From an uncultured Ectothiorhodospiraceae bacterium (GTDB lineage: Bacteria > Pseudomonadota > Gammaproteobacteria > Nitrococcales > Nitrococcaceae), in assembly GCA_913055565.1 (NCBI GenBank), contig CAJXKP010000015.1:1-61716 (forward strand): DNA of 61,716 nt. The letters run 5' to 3'. A program made the translations under genes and the position numbers. Positions 9,278 through 18,800 of the stretch are shown here, piece by piece. The notes beneath the pieces are model-generated. The model was not told the DNA's origin, ran no database searches, and saw only the letters and a program-made list of their open reading frames with translations. Positions within the stretch are counted from its first letter, which is position 1. Every line of letters begins with the position of its first letter.

Positions 9278-11974
9278 ATGACCCCTGAGCCCTTGCGCGA
9301 CGACCGCCAACTGCTCGATCTCAATGCCATCGACAAGGCCTTAGGCGCTGGCGAGAACCCGCGGCCACTGTTACGCCAGGCGCTGGCTGAGGCGGACGAA
9401 ACCCTGAGCGCTCGTTTCGCCGAGGGCACCCCCGCCTCCCGGCTGGTACCGCTGCGCGCCCAACTCGTGGACGCCGTCGTGATTCGCCTGTGGCACCACT
9501 GCCTGGGTGACGCTGCCTGGCAGGCCTGCCTGGTCGCCGTCGGCGGCTATGGACGCGGTGAACTGCACCCCGGGTCGGATACCGACGTCATGGTGCTGCT
9601 GCCCGACAATACCGACGAACGCCTCAGTGAACGCCTCGAGCAGTTCGTCATGCTGCTCTGGGACGTCGGCCTTGAGGTGGGGCATAGCGTGCGCACCATC
9701 GCCGACTGCATCGCCGAGGCGCAGCGCGACGTTACCGTTATCACCAACCTCGTTGAGTCGCGTTGCCTGGCCGGCGCGGTCGGGCTCTACGAACGCATGG
9801 AAGACGCCACCGCCCCGAGCATCGTCTGGCCCAGTCGGGCCTTCTTTGAGGCCAAATGGGAGGAACAGCTCGCCCGCCACCGGCGCTATCACGACACCGC
9901 CTACAACATCGAGCCCAACATCAAGGAGAGCCCGGGCGGCCTGCGCGATATCCACATGGTGGGCTGGGTCGCGAAACGCCACTTCAACGCCGAGACCCTC
10001 CATGATCTCGTCGACATCGGCTTCCTCACCGAGGCCGAGTACGAGGAGCTCATGCAAGGGCAGTACTTCCTCTGGGACGTACGCTTCGCCCTCCATGCGA
10101 GTTCGGGGCGGCGCGAGGACCGTCTCCTCTTCGACCTCCAGACGAGCCTGGCCAATCAGTTCGGCTACAGCGACAACGAGCACACCCTGGCCGTCGAGCA
10201 GTTCATGCAGCGCTACTACCGCACGATCATGCGGTTGAACCGGCTCAACGAGATGCTGCTCCAGCTCTACCAGGAGGCCATCCTCTACGCCGATCTCGAC
10301 GACGAACCGACCCCCATCAACAAGCGCTTCCAGCTGAAACGCGGCTTTGTCGAGGTTACCGACAGCGGTATCTTCCAACGCTACCCGTTCGCCCTGTTGG
10401 AGCTCTTTCTCATCATCCAGCAGCGCCCCGGGATCAAGGGCGTACGGGCCTCGACCATCCGGCTGGTTCGTGAAAACCGTCACCGCATCGGCGAACGCTT
10501 CCGCAGCGATCTGCGTTGCCGAAGCCTGTTCATGGAGATCATGCGCCAACCCTCGGGCATCACCCAGGAGCTCCAGCGCATGCACGCCTATGGCCTGTTG
10601 GGGCGCTATATACCGGCCTTCGGCGCGATCACGGGACGCATGCAGTACGATCTGTTCCACGTCTACACCGTGGACAGCCACACCCTAATGGTCGTCCGCA
10701 ACCTCCGGCGCTTCGCGGTTCCCGAACACAGCCACGAGTTCCCGCTGTGCAGCGAGATCATGCGGCGCATCCCCAAGCCCGAGCTGCTCTACCTTGCCGG
10801 CCTATTCCATGATATAGCCAAGGGACGAGGCGGCGACCATTCCGTTCTCGGTGAGGCCGATGCCTATGAGTTCTGCAGCCACCACGGGCTGTCGCGCTAT
10901 GATAGCCGGCTGGTGGCATGGCTGGTCCGCCACCACCTACTAATGTCCATGACCGCCCAGCGCAAGGACATCTCCGACCCCCAGGTCATCAATGAATTCG
11001 CCCGCCAGGTGGGCGATCTCCAGCATCTCGATTATCTGTACCTACTCACCGTAGCCGACATCCGGGGCACCGACCCCAAACTCTGGAACAGCTGGCGCGC
11101 CGCCCTCCTGCGTGAGCTCTACCAGGTAACCAAACGGGCCATTAGGCGCGGGCTTGGCAACCCCATCGACCAGGACCAGCTCATCCACGAGACCCAGACG
11201 CGAGCTCGCCGACTGCTACATGACCGGGGCCTGCACCACATGCAGGTGCGATCCGTCTGGCGCCAGCTACCGCCGGATTACTTCCTGCGCTATGGCGCCG
11301 AGGAGATCGCCTGGCACACGCAGGCGATCTACGTCCACAGGGGCTCGCCCGGCCACCCCCTGGTGCTCATCGAGCCGCATAGCAACCGGGGTGGCAGCGA
11401 GGTCTTCGTCTACACGCGCGACCGCGAAAACCTCTTCGCCCTGACAGTATCGGCGCTGGACCAGCAAGAGCTCAATATCCAAGACGCCCGCATCATTACC
11501 ACCGACAACGGCTACACCATGGACAGCTACCAGGTGCTCGAGGACGGCGATTGCCCCATCAGCGGTGACGAACGCCGCCAACAGCTCGTCGAGCACCTGA
11601 CCGGCGCGCTGGCTCAAACGGACCGGCTACCGGCGCTATCGCGCCGGGCCCTGCCGCGCCAGCTGCGTCACTTCAACACGCCCACTCGGGTGACCTTTAC
11701 CCACGACGAGCCCAATCAGCGCACCGCCATGGAACTGATGACGGGCGATCAGCCGGGTCTACTCGCGCAGGTCGGCTACACCTTCGCCCGTTGCGGCATC
11801 CGTCTGCAGAACGCCAAGGTCACCACCCTCGGTGAGCGCGCCGACGACGTCTTCTTCGTGACCAACGCCGATAACCAACCGCTCGATACCGAGCAACAGC
11901 AACACCTCCAGGATGCGCTCATCGAGCTCCTCGACGAGGATAGCGACATCCTGGCGCGAGCCGACGGCGTCTGA
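9278..11974 (+). CDS. glnD: Bifunctional uridylyltransferase/uridylyl-removing enzyme (PII sensor)
   Basis: Glutamine sensor that uridylylates or deuridylylates PII proteins and so controls nitrogen assimilation. At 898 residues it is full length. The N-terminal nucleotidyltransferase motif GGYGRGELHPGSDTD lies near residues 88-102. The HD hydrolase domain shows HDIAKGRGGDH near residue 511. Two C-terminal ACT domains occupy roughly residues 705-780 and 815-890. It begins 14 bases after map, so the two are probably one transcript. A 436-residue reading frame on the opposite strand (9371-10681) is a codon-bias shadow. Confidence 0.97.
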   Translation: MTPEPLRDDRQLLDLNAIDKALGAGENPRPLLRQALAEADETLSARFAEGTPASRLVPLRAQLVDAVVIRLWHHCLGDAAWQACLVAVGGYGRGELHPGSDTDVMVLLPDNTDERLSERLEQFVMLLWDVGLEVGHSVRTIADCIAEAQRDVTVITNLVESRCLAGAVGLYERMEDATAPSIVWPSRAFFEAKWEEQLARHRRYHDTAYNIEPNIKESPGGLRDIHMVGWVAKRHFNAETLHDLVDIGFLTEAEYEELMQGQYFLWDVRFALHASSGRREDRLLFDLQTSLANQFGYSDNEHTLAVEQFMQRYYRTIMRLNRLNEMLLQLYQEAILYADLDDEPTPINKRFQLKRGFVEVTDSGIFQRYPFALLELFLIIQQRPGIKGVRASTIRLVRENRHRIGERFRSDLRCRSLFMEIMRQPSGITQELQRMHAYGLLGRYIPAFGAITGRMQYDLFHVYTVDSHTLMVVRNLRRFAVPEHSHEFPLCSEIMRRIPKPELLYLAGLFHDIAKGRGGDHSVLGEADAYEFCSHHGLSRYDSRLVAWLVRHHLLMSMTAQRKDISDPQVINEFARQVGDLQHLDYLYLLTVADIRGTDPKLWNSWRAALLRELYQVTKRAIRRGLGNPIDQDQLIHETQTRARRLLHDRGLHHMQVRSVWRQLPPDYFLRYGAEEIAWHTQAIYVHRGSPGHPLVLIEPHSNRGGSEVFVYTRDRENLFALTVSALDQQELNIQDARIITTDNGYTMDSYQVLEDGDCPISGDERRQQLVEHLTGALAQTDRLPALSRRALPRQLRHFNTPTRVTFTHDEPNQRTAMELMTGDQPGLLAQVGYTFARCGIRLQNAKVTTLGERADDVFFVTNADNQPLDTEQQQHLQDALIELLDEDSDILARADGV

Positions 11975-11984
11975 CCTCACGCCG

Positions 11985-12677
11985 CTACCAATACGGGATG
12001 GCCGCCGCGCCGACGAGTAGGCTCAGGGCGGCACCCAGCGTCAGCCGACCCCGCATGCGGGCCAGCCAGCCGGGCTGACCCCGATCCAGAAGCCGATACT
12101 CCACCCATCGCCACAACAGGAATGCCCCGCCCATCAGGCCCAACCCGAGGGCCTGGGGGAGTAGCAGGGCCACCCACCCGATGAGCGCCGGTAGCACACT
12201 CAACACATACGGCTTAGCCGCGTAGCTGCCTGCACGCGCGGCACTGCCCCAGTGCATAGCCCCAACGAACGACAGGATAACGGCGCCGTAAGCTGCCAAC
12301 CATGTGCCACTACCCGGCGCATCGACCCACAGACCCGTCATGCCGATCAGGAACGGCAGCAGTCCCAGATACCCCATCCAGGCGGCCGACGGCGGCGGGG
12401 CAGCACTACCACCTAGGCATACCGGCAAGGCCTCGATACCACCAACGAAGCGGCCGTCGACGAAGAGCTGAGGCAGGCTTTGCCGCCCCGTCATCGCCTG
12501 CAAGCCATGGAAGAGCGCTCGATTCGATGCACTCCCCATGCCGAGTTCGACGCGCGTCCAATCGACACCCGCCTCAATCAGCGCGTCGTCGATACCCGCC
12601 AGATCCGTTACCGGGGAGTGGAACACCACCACCGGCGCCTGTTGCGTCAACCGTTCCAGTTCATGCTCATCGCTCAT
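11985..12677 (-). CDS. Glutaredoxin-like domain fused to DUF3429 membrane domain
   Basis: The N-terminal ~80 residues look like a monothiol-glutaredoxin fold: VVVFHSP..., then LPQLFVDGRFVGGIEAL, the glutathione-binding region. The C-terminal ~140 residues are a four-to-five helix membrane domain of the DUF3429 type (GYLGLLPFLIGM, SFVGAMHWG). Where glutaredoxins carry the catalytic Cys motif, this protein reads SPVTD, so thiol chemistry is not expected there. The start is uncertain: the ATG at 12677 has AGGA eight bases upstream, while an in-frame ATG at 12701 would add eight residues. It is convergent with glnD and divergent from the DUF3833 gene. The function is unknown; the call rests on recognised folds. 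Confidence 0.7.
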   Translation of the reverse strand: MSDEHELERLTQQAPVVVFHSPVTDLAGIDDALIEAGVDWTRVELGMGSASNRALFHGLQAMTGRQSLPQLFVDGRFVGGIEALPVCLGGSAAPPPSAAWMGYLGLLPFLIGMTGLWVDAPGSGTWLAAYGAVILSFVGAMHWGSAARAGSYAAKPYVLSVLPALIGWVALLLPQALGLGLMGGAFLLWRWVEYRLLDRGQPGWLARMRGRLTLGAALSLLVGAAAIPYW

Positions 12678-12751
12678 GCCCGCCATCCTATCGGGAACCA
12701 TTTATCCACCGCAGTATACTAAAGCATAGGCAGACAGAGCACGGAGCCGAC

Positions 12752-13297
12752 ATGCGATTCTGGCAGCGCCTTATACCGGTGATCTTACTAGGCACCCTAC
12801 TCGCCGGCTGCGGCGGGGTGCAGCCCCGGGACTATCAGGGCACCAAGCCTGAGTTTCGGATCGAGGAATTCTTCGCTGGCAAGACCGAGGCCTGGGGCAT
12901 CTTCCAGGGCCGCAACGGCAAAGTGAAGCGCCGCTTCGAGGTGACGATCGACGGCTATCGAGACGGCGACGTCTTCGTCCTCGAGGAGGATTTCCGCTAC
13001 GCCGATGGCGAGACCGACCAGCGCGTTTGGCGGATTCGCCGCACCGGCGAGCACAGCTACCGAGGCCGAGCCGAGGACATCATTGGCGTCGCCACCGGCG
13101 AACAGTACGGCAATGCCCTGAACTGGCGGTATCAGCTGCGTCTGGACGTGGATGGCAACACGTACGATCTGACCTTCAACGACTGGATGTATCAGATCAA
13201 CGACCGCGTGATGATCAATCGCGCCAGCGTCACAAAATTCGGCTTTGAGGTCGGCGAGGTAACACTATTCTTCCAACGTCAAGGAGATAACTCGTGA
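12752..13297 (+). CDS. DUF3833 family lipoprotein
   Basis: A 181-residue predicted lipoprotein. It has a basic N-terminus, a hydrophobic stretch and the lipobox LAGC with Cys at residue 20. The mature part, beginning GGVQPRDYQGTKPEFRIEEFFAGKTEAWGIF and containing GRNGKVKRRFEV and LNWRYQL, matches what I know of DUF3833. The start is the ATG at 12752 with ACGGAG upstream; the open frame extends to 12302 but lacks a signal there. A TATACT hexamer at 12715-12720 may be the -10 box, without a clear -35. It shares a base with the following chalcone-isomerase-like gene, so the two are coupled. The molecular function is unknown. Confidence 0.8.
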   Translation: MRFWQRLIPVILLGTLLAGCGGVQPRDYQGTKPEFRIEEFFAGKTEAWGIFQGRNGKVKRRFEVTIDGYRDGDVFVLEEDFRYADGETDQRVWRIRRTGEHSYRGRAEDIIGVATGEQYGNALNWRYQLRLDVDGNTYDLTFNDWMYQINDRVMINRASVTKFGFEVGEVTLFFQRQGDNS

Positions 13298-13881
13298 TGG
13301 CTCATCTTCGCATGGTCGCCGCGATCCCGCTGCTGTGCGCGGTCACGCTCGCCGCGGCGGCTGAGACGGTCACCCAGGCCGGCGCCGAGTTCAGTGAACG
13401 CGTTCAGGTCGACGACACCGAGCTGCGGCTTGCCGGTACCGGTGTGACCAAGTACCGCTTGATATTCACGGTCTGCGCCGTCGGCCTGTACGTACCGGAG
13501 GGGACGCCCCGCGACGCGGTACTGGACGCCGAGACGCCGCGGCGGCTGGAGATCGAATATTTCTACGATATCAGCGCTGACGACATCGTTAAGGCCTCCA
13601 TGAAGGTCCTAAAGGATCAGCTCTCGGGCCAGGCCATGCGGGCCAGCGAGGCCCAGCTTCGGCGTTGGCATCAAACCTACCGCCCGGTCGAAGCGGGTGA
13701 CCGTTACACCATGACCTATCGGCCCGGCGAGGGCACGACGTTGCGACTCAACGGGCAGACCCTGATAACGCTGTCAGGCGCCGAGTTCGCGCGAACCTAC
13801 TTCGGCATCTGGCTCAAGGGCCAAGCACCCCTGTCAGCCAGCCTGCGGGACGACCTGTTGACGGGTCTGACCGAAGACTAG
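13297..13881 (+). CDS. Periplasmic chalcone-isomerase-like protein
   Basis: An exported protein of about 194 residues, with a signal peptide ending near AAA-ET and a chalcone-isomerase-like fold. Characteristic pieces are LRLAGTGVTKYRLIFTVCAVGLYVP, the LEIEYFYDI strand and the TYFGIWLKG C-terminal motif. Bacterial members are not flavonoid enzymes; they are thought to bind fatty acids or act in the envelope, but no reaction is established. The ATG at 13297 shares its A with the TGA of the DUF3833 gene and has AAGGAG ten bases upstream; a GTG at 13294 is an alternative. DUF3833 and this family are often neighbours, so they probably act together at the envelope. Confidence 0.8.
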   Translation: MAHLRMVAAIPLLCAVTLAAAAETVTQAGAEFSERVQVDDTELRLAGTGVTKYRLIFTVCAVGLYVPEGTPRDAVLDAETPRRLEIEYFYDISADDIVKASMKVLKDQLSGQAMRASEAQLRRWHQTYRPVEAGDRYTMTYRPGEGTTLRLNGQTLITLSGAEFARTYFGIWLKGQAPLSASLRDDLLTGLTED

Positions 13882-13956
13882 CCGCGCAACTAGCCCCGTC
13901 GCGGTGGCCGCTGCGCTCCTGTAGCCTATGGCGACTCGCAACAGGGCCGGCGCACG

Positions 13957-14799
13957 ATGAGCGGGCAACCCGGAGCAACCAGCGGTGGCGCATCGACGAG
14001 CCGGGCCACCATCGGCGTTTTCGACTCCGGGGTCGGCGGGCTGTCCGTCGTGCGCGCCCTTAGACGTCTTAACCCTAATGCCCCCGTGCTGTATCTATCG
14101 GATGCCGGCTATGCCCCCTATGGCCCGCGAACGGACGCGGCATTGCGGCAACGCAGCGCGGCTATCGCGACCTTACTGGCTCAGCGCGGCGCTCAAGCCC
14201 TCGTGATCGCGTGCAACACGGCAACCGCAGCCGCCGCGGATAGCCTCCGTGCCGCCTGGTCGCTGCCGATCATCGGCATGGAACCCGCAGTCAAGCCGGC
14301 CGCCCGTGCCACCAACACGGGCACCATTGCGGTGTTCGCCACCGACGGCACCCTTGCAAGCCAACGCTTTGCTGGGCTTCTGGCTCGCCATAGCCGGGAT
14401 ACACGCGTCCTGGTCGAACCCTGCGGCGACCTCGTGGCTTACGCCGAGTCAGGCGACTGGGACGGCCAAGCGGTCAGGCAGGCCTGTCGCCGGCACCTGG
14501 AGACGGTCATCGCCGCGGGGGCGGATACCGTCGTACTCGGCTGCACGCATTTCCCGCTGCTGCGCAGCATGTTATCCGAGGTCGCGCGAGGCGCCGTCCA
14601 TTTCGTCGACACCGGCGAGGCCGTCGCCCGTCAGATCCTGCAGCGCACGAGCGTACCGCCCGCACCCGCCACCGCGCCGATCGAGCTATTGACCACAGGT
14701 GACCCGAATCACCTCACCGCCATGGCGCGTCGGTTATTCGAATTCGCTGGACCGGCCGAGCGCATCCCTGTAACAACTACCCACGAGCCGGGCGACTAG
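13957..14799 (+). CDS. murI: Glutamate racemase
   Basis: Cofactor-independent racemase that supplies D-glutamate for peptidoglycan. The 280-residue protein has an N-terminal extension of about 17 residues before IGVFDSGVGGLSV. The two catalytic cysteines lie in VIACNTATA and LGCTHFPLL, and the YLSDAGYAPYGPR segment that includes conserved substrate contacts is present. A pair of bases before the ATG reads CGCACG, so the ribosome-binding site is weak. The gene stands alone between the chalcone-isomerase-like gene (75 bases upstream) and the convergent pldA. The assignment is secure from the paired cysteine motifs. Confidence 0.95.
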   Translation: MSGQPGATSGGASTSRATIGVFDSGVGGLSVVRALRRLNPNAPVLYLSDAGYAPYGPRTDAALRQRSAAIATLLAQRGAQALVIACNTATAAAADSLRAAWSLPIIGMEPAVKPAARATNTGTIAVFATDGTLASQRFAGLLARHSRDTRVLVEPCGDLVAYAESGDWDGQAVRQACRRHLETVIAAGADTVVLGCTHFPLLRSMLSEVARGAVHFVDTGEAVARQILQRTSVPPAPATAPIELLTTGDPNHLTAMARRLFEFAGPAERIPVTTTHEPGD

Positions 14800-14823
14800 G
14801 GGTCATCCATCGCTGACGAGGGC

Positions 14824-15717
14824 TCACCACTGGCCGAGCAATACGCCCAACCCGACCCGCGTGGTCTCCTCATCGTAGTCGATGAGGGTATCGCCGTACC
14901 CGTGGAAGGCACGCACATACCCCCGTAACGGGGCACTCAACGGGAAGGCGTAACCAACCTGAACCGCGCCGCCGGGCTCCCCGGGCTCCAGGTTGGTCCG
15001 AAGGAGCAGATCCAGCGCATGCCCCTCCATGGCATAGTGAGCGCGGAACTCACCGCGGCCCACTCGCTCGGTTATATTGGGATTCTCATCGAATTCTTCG
15101 TAGGTGCTTACGCGCCACCAACCGCGAGCCTCTAGCGTTAAACGCCCACGCTCTGCGGCCACACCAGCGGTGACACGGTCCCAGCTGCGCGACTCCGCAC
15201 CGCCACGGCCGTTGGACTCGTGGACCACCCCCAGGCTGAGAAAACGCGGGCGCCACCCCCATAGCGAGCCATCAAGCTCATAGGCATAGCGCAGCTCGGG
15301 CTCGAAGTTGGATTCGCGAAACGGCGACGATTCGTTGTAGGCCTGCCAATAGCTGAGCTGGGTATAGCCGAACCACAACGCCCCCTTCGGCAGGATCAAT
15401 CCGTCCGACAGGCGCGTCTTGAGGCTGATCTGGAACGCCAGCTCCGTATTGTCGCTGGTTCCATCCAGCCCGGATCCAGGGTCGGCGCGGTACGACACCG
15501 GCAGGATATAATTCGCCCTATAGCGCTTGAACACGAAGGACTCATCCTCCGCACTGCCCGCCAGCCCCCAGGCCTGCGCTAGCCGTGAGCGATTCGCCGT
15601 TGGCTCGTTGTTGCCATCCTCCGGCTCGGCGGCGATCGAGGCGGCCGACGCCACGAGCGCGATAATGGCCACGGCGCACCGCACTCGGGCGCCGACGCGT
15701 GGGCGATATCGAATCAT
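14824..15717 (-). CDS. pldA: Outer-membrane phospholipase A1
   Basis: Beta-barrel phospholipase that hydrolyses phospholipids misplaced in the outer leaflet. The 297-residue precursor has a signal peptide ending about residue 30 (SIAA-EPED). The active site is in GVVHESNGRGGAESRSWDR: His166 and Ser168, with the Asn of the triad expected nearby and the S-R-S-W calcium-site segment. The protein ends in an aromatic residue (LLGQW), as barrel proteins usually do. It is convergent with murI and divergent from uvrA, so it is probably a single-gene unit. The HxSNG motif makes this a firm call; whether it is regulated by dimerisation as in E. coli cannot be seen. Confidence 0.92.
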   Translation of the reverse strand: MIRYRPRVGARVRCAVAIIALVASAASIAAEPEDGNNEPTANRSRLAQAWGLAGSAEDESFVFKRYRANYILPVSYRADPGSGLDGTSDNTELAFQISLKTRLSDGLILPKGALWFGYTQLSYWQAYNESSPFRESNFEPELRYAYELDGSLWGWRPRFLSLGVVHESNGRGGAESRSWDRVTAGVAAERGRLTLEARGWWRVSTYEEFDENPNITERVGRGEFRAHYAMEGHALDLLLRTNLEPGEPGGAVQVGYAFPLSAPLRGYVRAFHGYGDTLIDYDEETTRVGLGVLLGQW

Positions 15718-15838
15718 TCCTGACTCCCTACCACGTCCCTAACTAAGTGCGCCACGTTACACTACCACGATGTGATCGGCGCGCCCCGTGGAGCCACCCG
15801 GCGCGCCAACGCCCGTCCCGCGATCCAGGCGACCCCTT

Positions 15839-18800
15839 ATGAGCAGCAGTAGCATCCGTATTCGTGGTGCCCGCCAGAACAACCTCCGCGATCTTGACCT
15901 CGACATCGAGCCCGGTCAGCTGGTGGTCCTAACGGGCGTGTCTGGATCCGGCAAATCGTCGCTCGCCTTCGACACCATCTATGCCGAAGGGCAACGGCGC
16001 TACGTCGAGACGTTTTCGCCCTATGCTCGCCAGTTCCTCGACCGCATGGACCGCGCCGCCGCGGACCGCATCGAGGGCATTCCGCCGGCGATCGCCATCG
16101 ATCAGACCAACCCCGTAAGGACGTCTCGGTCGACGGTCGGCACTATGACCGAGCTCAACGACCACCTCAAGCTGCTGTTCGCCCGTGCCGCCACGCTCTA
16201 CTGCCGAGACTGTGGTCGCCGCGTCGAGCGCGACACCCCCGACGGCATCAACGCCCGGCTGCTGGAGCGTGCCGAGGGCCGCCGCGCCATCGTCCGATTC
16301 CGCCTCGCGGTTCCCCCCAACACCACCACCGACGGACTGGCCGAGCTACTCGCCGGTCAGGGCTACACCCGGGTAACCGCCGTCAGCGCGACCGAGGTCG
16401 CCGTGACGCAGGATCGGCTTCGCATCGAGCCGGAGCGCCGCGAGCGCCTGATCGAGGCCCTGGAGGCGGCCCTGCACGCCGGCCGAGGCCAGGTGGAGGT
16501 GCAAATCCTCGATGCCGAGCGCGAACCCGAGACCACCCACTACTTCTCCTCGGACCTGCATTGCGCCGACTGCGATAGCCACTACCGCGATCCGGTCCCC
16601 AACCTGTTCTCCTTTAACTCGCCCATGGGGGCCTGTGACCACTGCCGCGGCTTCGGGCGCGTGATGGGCATCGATTACAACCGGGTCATTCCCGACCACC
16701 GTCTGTCCCTCGCCGAGGGCGCCATCCGACCGTGGCAAAGCGGCCAGTCAACGGCCTGCCACGACGATCTCATGTGGCATGCGCGCTCGCGCGGTGTCGC
16801 CACCGACATCCCATGGCGCGATCTACCCGAGGCCGACCGGCGTTGGGTCCTCGAGGGCGAAGGTAGCTGGCGCAGCGGCCGCTGGTACGGCGTCCAGCGC
16901 TACTTCGACTGGCTCGAGCGCAAGAGCTACAAGATGCACGTCCGGGTGCTGCTATCGCGCTATCGCAGCTACGACCTCTGCCCGCAATGCCACGGCGCGC
17001 GCCTACAAACCGAGGCCCTGTGCTGGCGCCTGGGCAGCCGCGAGGACGCGGACGTGGTGCTGGGCCCCGCGGAGCGCGCCTATCCCCATGGCGCCCAGCT
17101 GCCCGACGAGCGACTGCGCACGCTGCCTGGCCTGAGCCTCCACGACATCATGCAATTGCCGCTCGCGAAGACCGCGAGCCTGTTCGACCGCATCGACCTA
17201 CCGGCGCCGCTGGACGATGCCGCGTCGCTGCTGCTGGACGGCATTCGCGGCCGCCTGCAATACCTCAACCAGGTCGGCCTGGGGTATCTGACCCTGGACC
17301 GCCAATCGCGGACCCTATCCGGGGGCGAGGTCCAACGGATCAACCTCACCACCGCCCTCGGGACCTCGCTCGTGAACACGCTGTTCGTCCTCGATGAGCC
17401 CAGCATCGGCCTCCATGCCAGGGACATGGACCGAATCATCGAGGTCATGCTGCGCCTACGCGACGCCGGTAACACCCTCCTCGTCGTCGAGCACGACCCC
17501 CAGGTCATGCTCGCCGCCGATCGCGTCATCGACATCGGCCCCGGGCCCGGCGAGCACGGCGGTCAAATCGTCTTTGACGGCCCACCCCAGGCACTGCTCG
17601 ACGCCAACGATTCACTGACCAGTGACTACCTGGCCGGCCGACGTCGGGTTGCCCCGACTAGCGCCGAGGCGCCCCAGGAGCCGCCAACGGAGTGGCTAAC
17701 CATCCGGGGCGCCCGTGCCCACAACCTGCGGAACCTGGACGTGGCGCTACCGCTCAACCGCCTGGTGGTCGTCAGCGGCGTGTCTGGCTCCGGGAAGTCG
17801 ACGCTCATGGTGGACAGCCTCCACCGGGGCATCTGCCAGCAGCGCGGTCATCCCACCGAGCAACCGGGCGACCACGATGCCATCGAGGGCCACGAGCAGA
17901 TCGATGACACAGTCCTCATCGATCAAGCGCCCATCGGCAAGAGCACCCGCTCGAATCCGGCGAGCTACGTCGGCGCCTTCGATGCCATCCGCAAGGCGTT
18001 CGTCAAAGAGCCGCTGGCCCGCGAGCGCGGCTACACCGTGGGCACCTTCAGCTTTAACAGCGGCCAAGGGCGTTGCCCCACCTGCGGCGGCAACGGCTTC
18101 GAGCACATCGAGATGCAGTTCCTCTCGGATGTCTACCTCCGCTGCTCGGACTGCGACGGGCGTCGGTTCCGCGATGCGATCCTGGAGGTCACCCTGCCGC
18201 CCTCGCGGGGCGTCGATGATCATCCCCGTTCCATCGCCGATGTCCTGGCCCTAACCGTCACCGAGGCCACGCGGTTCTTCGCCGATTACCCGGCCGTCCA
18301 GCGTGCACTCGAGCCCCTGGCGGGGGTGGGCCTCGGGTACCTTCGCCTCGGCCAGTCCGTGCCCACCCTATCGGGCGGCGAGGCCCAGCGACTCAAGCTC
18401 GCCGGCTACCTCGCCAAGGCCGGACGACGACGCCGGGACCAGGAGCGGCTTCTGTTCCTGTTCGACGAGCCCACCACCGGCCTGCACTTCCGCGACGTCG
18501 CGGTCCTGATCGACGCCCTGCGCCGGCTCATTACCGCGGGGCACAGCGTCATCGTCATCGAGCACAACCTGGATATCATGCAGGCCGCCGACTGGCTGGT
18601 AGACCTCGGCCCCGAGGGCGGCGATGCCGGTGGTGAGCTACTGGCGGCCGACACGCCGACCAACGTCGCCCGCCAGGACAGCCCAACGGGGCGAGCGCTG
18701 GCGGCGTACAGCGCCCCGCGCCAACGACCCTCGCCGGCACCGCAGGTGGCCGAGACGCCGGCGTCCTATCAGGCCAGCGACGCCATCCGGATCCACCAGG

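Noticed and set aside
9371..10681. A 436-codon open frame opposite glnD, and a 346-codon one opposite uvrA (19304-20344)
   Set aside because: Both lie entirely within secure genes on the other strand and have no family features; they are codon-bias shadows typical of high-GC DNA.
12302..12751. An N-terminal extension of the DUF3833 gene to 12302
   Set aside because: It is antisense to the DUF3429 fusion gene and would remove the signal peptide from the N-terminus.
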